Origin: Rubripirellula sp.
GTDB lineage: Bacteria; Planctomycetota; Planctomycetia; Pirellulales; Pirellulaceae
Assembly: GCA_029287555.1 (NCBI GenBank)
Contig: JARFQX010001044.1
Coordinates: 1 to 12,377 of the forward strand
Direction: 5' to 3'
DNA length: 12,377 nt
The notes beneath the pieces are model-generated. The model was not told the DNA's origin. It searched no databases and saw only the letters and a list, made by a program, of their open reading frames with translations. Positions within the stretch are counted from its first letter, which is position 1. Each line of letters opens with the position of its first letter. Below, piece by piece: positions 6,879 to 12,377 of this stretch. The translations under genes were made by a program, and so were the position numbers.

Positions 6879-9800
6879 ATGAAGCTGTTCGAGCAATTCA
6901 TCGACAACCCCGTCAAGGTCTCCGTGGGCGTATTGATCGTCGCCCTGTTCGGATCGATCTCGATGGTCACCATGCCGAAGCAGCTGATTCCGGCGGTTCA
7001 GAACCCGGTGCTCTCGGTCGAAACCCAATGGCCCGGTGCGAGTCCTCAGGAACTCGAACGGGAGATCATCCAAGAGCAGGAAGTACAACTGGCTGCGGTC
7101 GAGGGATTGATCAAGATGACGTCGCAGTGCCGCGACTCATCCGCATCGATCACGCTTGAGTTTGCGGTGGGCACCAACATTGAAGACGCGATGATGCGCG
7201 TCAACACGCGGTTGCAACAGGTTCGCGAATACCCGATCGACGCCCAAGAGCCGGTCATCGAAGCATCGGATGTTGCTGACCGGCCCATCGCGAGGTTCGC
7301 TTTGACCTCGCGTCCGCCGAGCAAGGAGGAGATTGCTGGGTTCCAGGAGGAGCATTCGGAACTGGCCGAGATCGTCGAACCCGCATTGCGGGCGATGAAT
7401 CCCGCGCTCCGCGTCTTCCGGCTCCAACAGATCTGCGAGCAGCATGGCAAGCAGCACCCCGATTTACTGCAACTGCTTCCCGCCGAGGTCGATCTGCAGT
7501 CGGTGAGAAAGCTCTCCGAAGACGTGATCGAAGCGCAATTGGAGCGTGTTCCGGGCGTGGCCGAAGCCGATACCTACGGTGGCCAGGCGGAAGAACTGCA
7601 AGTGATTGTGGATCCGGAACGCCTGGCGGCCCGGCAGATTACCATCGCCGACGTGCGGGCAGCGTTGACCGGCCAGAACAAGGACACCTCGGCGGGCGAC
7701 CTGTGGGAAGGCAAACGACGCTGGGTCATTCGCACCTTGGGTCAATTCCGCGACCCGGAACACGTTAAGAACCAACTGTTGGCCATCGAGAACGGCACAC
7801 CCATATACGTGGGTGACGTCGCTGAGGTGCGCGTCGACTACAAAAAACTCGACAGCCTCTCGCGACGGTATGGAATGACCACCAACGGCTTGAGCGTCCG
7901 CCGAGCATCCGGCGCCAACGTGCTGGAGGTGATGGACGGGATCCGCAAAGTCACCGCTGACCTCAACAACGGGCTGCTCAAACGCCTGGATCTGGAACTC
8001 TACCAGTACTACGACGAAACGGAATACATTCGATCAGCCATCGGATTGGTCCAGCAAAATATTCTTGTCGGTGGGGCACTGACCATCATCGTTCTCTTGC
8101 TGTTTCTGCACTTGGGACGCCGATCCCTGCTGGTGATTCCATGGATCGCTGTCAGTGCCGTGGCATCGGTTCTTGTTTCGCCCTGGTTTTTTCTCGTCAC
8201 GCTGACGTTAATTTTGGTTTCCGGACTCGCTTTCGGACGAGGCGCCTTGGTCGTGGGACTAGCCATTCCGGTTAGCATCGTCGGGACGTTTCTCTTGCTG
8301 GGCCTGATGGGACGATCGTTGAACGTGATCAGCTTGGCCGGCCTGGCATTCGCAGTCGGCATGCTCGTCGACAACGCGGTGGTGGTTCTCGAGAACATCT
8401 ACCGCCGCCGCGAAATGGGCGAATCGGCCCGAGTCGCGGCCGCTGACGGAACGAAGGAAGTCGCCGGTGCGGTCGTTGCCTCGACCCTGACAACCATCGC
8501 GGTCTTCGTTCCGGTCTTGTTTGTTCAGGAAACCTCGGGACAACTATTTCGTGACATCGCTTTGGCGATCAGTTGCGCCGTGGGATTGTCGTTGCTGGTC
8601 TCGTTCACGGTGATCCCCACGGCAGCGGCCCGACTGTTCGGCGGTCGCTTCGACAGCGGCGCCGACCGGCCTCGAAGCGACGCTGCATCGGATGACGAGC
8701 CTCATGGGGATGGAACTTCCGACGAATCGGCTGTGGGAAGATCGCACGCTGAAGAGCATCCGCGCGATGAGGCTGCGCCGCCGATCCCGGAACGTCGGTC
8801 CGATTCAACCGGTTGGCTCGTCCGACTGTTATCGTCGTTGGGATCTAGATTCTCGGCCTTGGTCGTATCGATCAATCGCGCTGTGTTATCGAGCCGACCT
8901 CGATCCCTTGCCCTGGTGATTGGCATGGTGCTCTTGCCGGTGGGGATCAGCTATCTGTTGTGGCCAAAAGTCGAATACCTGCCCGAAGGCAACCGCAACT
9001 TCGTCTTCTGCAGCCTGTCGCCACCGCCCGGCTACAACATCGAACAGTTGATGGCGATGGGAGAGCAGTTGGAAACGGACCTCCAGCCCTACTGGGACGT
9101 GGATCCCGGCTCGGCGGAATCGGCTCAGCTCGAGTACCCGATGGTTGACTACTATTTTTACGCCGTGCGCGGCACGTCGGTATTCATGGGCTTTCGGGCT
9201 TACGATCCGTCTCGCATCCGCGAGTTGATTCCGTTGCTAAAGGATGTGGGATCGCAGTTTCCGGGGACGCGCGCCATCGCCAAGCAGTCAAGTCTGTTCG
9301 AGAGGGGCCTGACCGGGGGAAGAACCATCGACATTGAAATCACCGGTGGCGATCTGAATCGGTTGATCGCGATCGGACGCCGCGTCCTGGATGACGTGAA
9401 AGAAATCATGCCCGAAGCCCAGGCAATGCCTCAGCCGAGCCTCGACCTTTCCAGCCCCGAAATCCATGTCCAACCCAAGTTGGTCGAATCCGCGGAAATG
9501 GGAGTTAGTGCGTCGGATCTGGGCTACGCGGTGGACGCCTTTGTCGATGGCGCTTACGCGGGTGACTACTTCGTCGACGGCGACAAGATTGATTTGACCA
9601 TCGTCGGTGACGATTCCTTTGCAGGACGAACTCAGGACATTCTTTCCTTACCGGTGGCTACGAGCGAAGGCCAAGTGGTTCCACTTTCTTCCCTGGCCCG
9701 AGTCGAATACAGCAGCGGCCCGGAAGCCATTCTGCGTCGTGAGCGTCAGCGGGCAATCACCATTTCGGTCACGCCACCGCTGGATCTTCCTCTGGAAGAG

Positions 9801-10523
9801 GCGATGCAATTGATCGATCAAAAGATCGTCTCGGCGATTCAAGAGGAAGGCTTGATTGACGGTGAAACGATGGTCTCTCTCTCGGGAACCGCCGACAAGC
9901 TTCGCGAAGCGTGGAATGCCTTGCGATGGAATTTGCTCCTGGCATTGGCCATCACCTACTTGCTGATGGCCGCGCTCTTTGAATCCTGGTTGTATCCATT
10001 TGTGATCCTATTCAGCGTTCCACTCGGCGCGGTCGGAGGAGTTCTCGGGCTTTGGGTGCTCAACTTCTTCGTCTTTCAAGCCTTGGACATTCTGACCATG
10101 CTGGGTTTTATCATCTTGATCGGCACGGTGGTGAACAATGCAATCTTGATCGTCCACCAATCGTTGAATTACATCCGCGGCGGGTGGGCGCCCAGGGATG
10201 CGATTCCCGAGAGTGTCCGAACGCGGATTCGTCCGATCTTCATTACCACCACGACGACCGTTCTCGGCTTGTTGCCACTGGTCGTCTTTCCTGGAGCGGG
10301 GAGCGAGCTCTATCGCGGCCTCGGTTCGGTGGTGCTTGGCGGTTTGATCGTCTCCACGGTATTCACCCTGTTCCTGGTGCCGACCGTCTTCCTCTTGATG
10401 CTGGACTTCAATCAGGCGACGCGGCGATGGCTCGCGTCCATCTTCTCGGGCGCGCAGGAACGGCCGCAACGGCCCGTCACACCCACGGGCCACGAGGAAC
10501 CGGCCCTGGGTCATTCCGCCTGA
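6879..10523 (+). CDS. RND efflux permease (AcrB/ACR_tran family), enlarged form
   Basis: This 1214-residue inner-membrane pump should expel a substrate using the proton gradient. TM1 is at about 12-32. The first porter domain follows, including WPGASPQELE (51-60) and a helical insert at about 144-210. TM2 is at about 394-412, two extra hydrophobic segments at about 416-452, TM3 at about 456-476 and TM4 at about 482-503 with GMLVDNAVVVLEN (D498, N499). TM5-TM6 span about 533-583. An acidic, disordered-looking linker (about 588-645) precedes TM7 (about 676-694). The second periplasmic half follows, then TM8-TM12 (about 1017-1175), with GTVVNNAILIV at 1082-1092. The aspartate matching AcrB D407 is kept. 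The positions matching D408 and K940 appear to be Asn, as in SwrC-like RND pumps. It starts 9 bp after the adaptor stop without a Shine-Dalgarno, so the two are surely cotranscribed. The family is certain; substrate unknown. Confidence 0.97.
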   Translation: MKLFEQFIDNPVKVSVGVLIVALFGSISMVTMPKQLIPAVQNPVLSVETQWPGASPQELEREIIQEQEVQLAAVEGLIKMTSQCRDSSASITLEFAVGTNIEDAMMRVNTRLQQVREYPIDAQEPVIEASDVADRPIARFALTSRPPSKEEIAGFQEEHSELAEIVEPALRAMNPALRVFRLQQICEQHGKQHPDLLQLLPAEVDLQSVRKLSEDVIEAQLERVPGVAEADTYGGQAEELQVIVDPERLAARQITIADVRAALTGQNKDTSAGDLWEGKRRWVIRTLGQFRDPEHVKNQLLAIENGTPIYVGDVAEVRVDYKKLDSLSRRYGMTTNGLSVRRASGANVLEVMDGIRKVTADLNNGLLKRLDLELYQYYDETEYIRSAIGLVQQNILVGGALTIIVLLLFLHLGRRSLLVIPWIAVSAVASVLVSPWFFLVTLTLILVSGLAFGRGALVVGLAIPVSIVGTFLLLGLMGRSLNVISLAGLAFAVGMLVDNAVVVLENIYRRREMGESARVAAADGTKEVAGAVVASTLTTIAVFVPVLFVQETSGQLFRDIALAISCAVGLSLLVSFTVIPTAAARLFGGRFDSGADRPRSDAASDDEPHGDGTSDESAVGRSHAEEHPRDEAAPPIPERRSDSTGWLVRLLSSLGSRFSALVVSINRAVLSSRPRSLALVIGMVLLPVGISYLLWPKVEYLPEGNRNFVFCSLSPPPGYNIEQLMAMGEQLETDLQPYWDVDPGSAESAQLEYPMVDYYFYAVRGTSVFMGFRAYDPSRIRELIPLLKDVGSQFPGTRAIAKQSSLFERGLTGGRTIDIEITGGDLNRLIAIGRRVLDDVKEIMPEAQAMPQPSLDLSSPEIHVQPKLVESAEMGVSASDLGYAVDAFVDGAYAGDYFVDGDKIDLTIVGDDSFAGRTQDILSLPVATSEGQVVPLSSLARVEYSSGPEAILRRERQRAITISVTPPLDLPLEEAMQLIDQKIVSAIQEEGLIDGETMVSLSGTADKLREAWNALRWNLLLALAITYLLMAALFESWLYPFVILFSVPLGAVGGVLGLWVLNFFVFQALDILTMLGFIILIGTVVNNAILIVHQSLNYIRGGWAPRDAIPESVRTRIRPIFITTTTTVLGLLPLVVFPGAGSELYRGLGSVVLGGLIVSTVFTLFLVPTVFLLMLDFNQATRRWLASIFSGAQERPQRPVTPTGHEEPALGHSA

Positions 10524-10560
10524 CCGTCGCCCCGGTGAAGCTCACATCTGACCGACTTGA

Positions 10561-10605
10561 CTTCTCCCCGAACACCTTCTCCCCGAACACCTTCTCCTTG
10601 GACGC
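10561..10605. repeat. 15-bp tandem repeat, two perfect copies plus one diverged
   Basis: CTTCTCCCCGAACAC occurs at 10561-10575 and again at 10576-10590 without change. A third, diverged copy (CTTCTCCTTGGACGC) follows at 10591-10605. It lies 38 bp after the permease stop. The strand is pyrimidine-rich. It is a short slippage-type repeat with no evident function. Confidence 0.8.
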
Positions 10606-10720
10606 TCGAAACCATTGTGGTCGTGCAGTTTCTAACTTGGCGGTCCTACGCGACGTCCTTGCATCAACCTCTCGTTTCGTCGTCGGGAGCGTCGAGCGTC
10701 AGCGAGGGCAGGGTCCTTCC

Positions 10721-10743
10721 GTTTCCTTCGCCGAAGGTCAAAC
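10721..10743. terminator. Weak bidirectional terminator-like hairpin
   Basis: GTTT then CCTTC on the left pair with GAAGG then AAAC on the right across a GCC loop, with a two-base TC bulge on the right arm, giving nine pairs. It lies 32 bp beyond the porin stop and 198 bp beyond the permease stop, a reasonable place for a shared terminator. There is no T-run, and the stem is short, so the assignment is tentative. Confidence 0.3.
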
Positions 10744-10774
10744 AGCTGCAATCCGTATCGCCTGTTCCCCGCGA

Positions 10775-12289
10775 CTAGAACTCGGCCTGGAACTGGGTCC
10801 TGAACAACGTGCCGTCGTCGCCGACAAGAATGTCGCTGGTGCGGTTCTGGAGCGGGCTCCCATCGAGTTGAGTTACATCGAACGATAGTTTTACCTCTGG
10901 CTTGCTAAGCGGATACCAGTTAAAGCCCGCAGCGTACTCCGACGCATCGCCGAAGTCGCCGTTAACGTTTGAGTAGCGGAGATTCAGATCGAGCGTACGA
11001 ACGATCAGAAATCTTCCCCCTTCGATGTATAGCCCGTGTTGAAAGACCTCATCCGTCAACAGCGGTCCATCGACCTTGAAACGATCGATCCAGCGGAGAA
11101 AGACCTCCGAGTTTGCACTCCACCCTCGATACTTCCAGGCAAGGTCAGCACCATAGAACCAGACATCGAAACCGGTTACGGTGACCCCTGGTGCTAACGC
11201 ACCGGTTTGCGTCAACCGCGTTCCATCGGCAAGTCGAAGGAAATCACTTTCATCGAGGGGAATTCCGGACGCGTCGCTTCCTTGTGGCGAGTACACGAAC
11301 GAGTGACCGATTTGCCATCGCAACTCGTCGCTGCAATCGAAATCGACTACCTGGCCGCCAAAGTCACCCGCTGGTTCGAGGTAGGCGGTTGCCGCAAAGG
11401 TGAACCGATTATCCGTGTCCGCATTTGGCAAGTTTGCGGTCCGGTAGCCGTTTCCAACCATCAATTCGTAATGGCCGTGCCGGGCAAACTGACCAAGACC
11501 AAAAACGCCAACGGTTCGATCCGGGCGAAAAAAATCGTTCGCCATCGGACGGTCGATCAGCCGGGTCCGACGTGCGCCCAACAACCATTGACGACTCGCC
11601 GGCACCTTGCGCTTTCCCGCCTGGATCTGGAAGCGATCGCTAAACTTCCACGCCCACCAATAGTCGAAGAAGTCGACCGTATGAAAGCCATCGGTATCAC
11701 CGTCGAGCTGCAAGAAATAGGTCAACCTGGGATCTACCGCATAACCGCGAAGCGTCAATCTCGCACGTTCAATGTCGAACGCGTTGCGGTTCAGGATGGG
11801 TCGCGTGATCCCGGCATTGTCTGTCCAAGATTCCGAGCGTCTGGTAAAGGCGTGGTGACGAAACTGGATCCAACCATTCAACTTCGCCTCAAAGGGAGAC
11901 TTTTTTCGGTCGAAGGGACGAATTACAAAGCCGCGATCATAGCCGGCGAAGTAATTCAGTCCCATGAACGTGCGACCCGAACCGATTGAGTCACAACTGA
12001 CTTCGACGGGCAATTCGGCAGCCAAAGGAACTCGCTCGATCATGCCGGGCGTGCACGAGCGATCGGACAAATTGGGTTGAAGCCCGAATGGCTGAGGACC
12101 GGCATCGAGCCGTTGCCGAAGCTCGCGGATCTGCTCGGCTTGCTGATCGAGCCGTGACTGAAGATCCCGAACGAGCCGTGATGTCGACTCATCGGTTTCT
12201 CCCCCGGCGACCAGCGGAAGGAATCCCAACGCAAGGCATCCAAGGACGAAGCCGCGAGTAATAAACAAGAAACGATTTCCGCCATTCAT
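10775..12289 (-). CDS. Outer-membrane porin, OprO/OprP-like, with N-terminal coiled coil
   Basis: The 504-residue product starts at ATG 12289, chosen because a clean signal peptide follows (MNGGNRFLFITRGF, then a hydrophobic core), with cleavage likely near residue 30. The frame extends ten codons further to TTG 12319, which would bury the signal peptide. After the signal comes a short coiled coil at about 35-63 (LVRDLQSRLDQQAEQIRELR), as in planctomycete porins and other trimeric porins. A linker with two Cys residues and then a beta-rich barrel from about residue 115 follow, with alternating aromatic strands such as LNGWIQFRHHAF, LTYFLQLDGDTD and FQIQAGKRKVP. The chain ends in FQAEF, and a terminal Phe is the usual signal for barrel assembly. 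This matches the Porin_O_P family; a phosphate or pyrophosphate preference cannot be assumed. It converges on the RND operon, so it is a separate transcription unit and not an evident TolC substitute. Confidence 0.88.
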   Translation of the reverse strand: MNGGNRFLFITRGFVLGCLALGFLPLVAGGETDESTSRLVRDLQSRLDQQAEQIRELRQRLDAGPQPFGLQPNLSDRSCTPGMIERVPLAAELPVEVSCDSIGSGRTFMGLNYFAGYDRGFVIRPFDRKKSPFEAKLNGWIQFRHHAFTRRSESWTDNAGITRPILNRNAFDIERARLTLRGYAVDPRLTYFLQLDGDTDGFHTVDFFDYWWAWKFSDRFQIQAGKRKVPASRQWLLGARRTRLIDRPMANDFFRPDRTVGVFGLGQFARHGHYELMVGNGYRTANLPNADTDNRFTFAATAYLEPAGDFGGQVVDFDCSDELRWQIGHSFVYSPQGSDASGIPLDESDFLRLADGTRLTQTGALAPGVTVTGFDVWFYGADLAWKYRGWSANSEVFLRWIDRFKVDGPLLTDEVFQHGLYIEGGRFLIVRTLDLNLRYSNVNGDFGDASEYAAGFNWYPLSKPEVKLSFDVTQLDGSPLQNRTSDILVGDDGTLFRTQFQAEF

Positions 12290-12318
12290 CCTGGAACGCG
12301 CCTCGTAGAAACACACCA

Positions 12319-12377
12319 ATGGCCCAAACCACCAACGACGACAACCACTCCACCGGTCACGTCGCTGCTTTCGGCGA
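12319..12377 (+). CDS. Possible start of an unidentified protein (partial, runs off the right edge)
   Basis: An ATG at 12319 opens a frame that stays open for the remaining 19 codons (MAQTTNDDNHSTGH, then VAAFG). Most codons end in C, like the real genes in this window, and the residues look like a soluble N-terminus. No Shine-Dalgarno is seen. It would be divergent from the porin gene, with only 29 bp between start codons, leaving little room for two promoters. That weakens the call. Family not recognised. Confidence 0.35.
   Translation, partial: MAQTTNDDNHSTGHVAAFG

Larger units (their letters stand above)
10524..10774. other. Convergent intergenic region between permease and porin genes
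   Basis: These 251 bp lie between the stop codons of two converging genes. They hold a 15-bp tandem repeat near the permease end and a weak hairpin near the porin end. No plausible gene is seen; a 73-codon open frame here is largely a reading of the tandem repeat (TPSPRTPSP-like). Confidence 0.7.

Noticed and set aside
10052..10888. 278-codon open frame on the plus strand
   Set aside because: It overlaps the permease C-terminus in another frame, crosses the tandem repeat and runs into the porin 3' end. The product is low-complexity and lacks any domain.
11207..11989. 260-codon open frame on the plus strand
   Set aside because: It is antisense to the porin gene, with no recognisable motif. 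The porin has a signal peptide, coiled coil, barrel strands and terminal Phe.

Overview
The window looks like chromosomal DNA of a planctomycete, most likely of the Pirellulaceae/Rhodopirellula type. This is inferred from the gene set (a MoxR / DUF58 / BatA-like / membrane-protein cluster, a long RND permease with clade-type insertions, an OprO/OprP-type porin with an N-terminal coiled coil), fairly high GC with GC-rich third codon positions, frequent GTG starts and weak or absent Shine-Dalgarno sequences. No rRNA, tRNA, CRISPR, transposase or phage gene was seen.

Left half, minus strand (5151 down to 1): a four-gene cluster transcribed leftward. It encodes a MoxR AAA+ ATPase (5151-4075), a DUF58/vWA protein (4069-3149), a large BatA-like membrane protein with a degenerate vWA region (3149-1062), and a multi-pass membrane protein that runs off the left edge (956 to <1). 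The first three genes are 5 bp apart or overlap by 1 bp, so they are almost certainly one transcript. The fourth follows after about 105 bp. By family knowledge, MoxR proteins act as chaperone-like ATPases on vWA partners, and Bat-type clusters are tied to envelope stress. The substrate here is unknown.

Centre (5152-5594): a 443-bp divergent control region. It holds a perfect 8-bp inverted repeat, an imperfect GC-rich hairpin, four tandem copies of a 14-bp unit, and weak -10-like hexamers on each strand.

Right half, plus strand: a two-gene RND efflux unit, with a periplasmic adaptor (5595-6869) and, 9 bp later, a 1214-residue inner-membrane RND permease (6879-10523). The permease is longer than the usual 1000-1050 residues because of three insertions: in the porter domain, as an extra hydrophobic hairpin between TM2 and TM3, and as an acidic hydrophilic linker between TM6 and TM7. 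No TolC-type outer-membrane factor is present in the window.

Far right: a convergent OprO/OprP-like porin on the minus strand (12289-10775), separated from the permease by 251 bp with a 15-bp tandem repeat and a weak hairpin. At the right edge a short plus-strand reading frame (12319 to end) may be the start of a divergent gene. No wholly new system was recognised. The most unusual material is the permease architecture and the structured intergenic regions.
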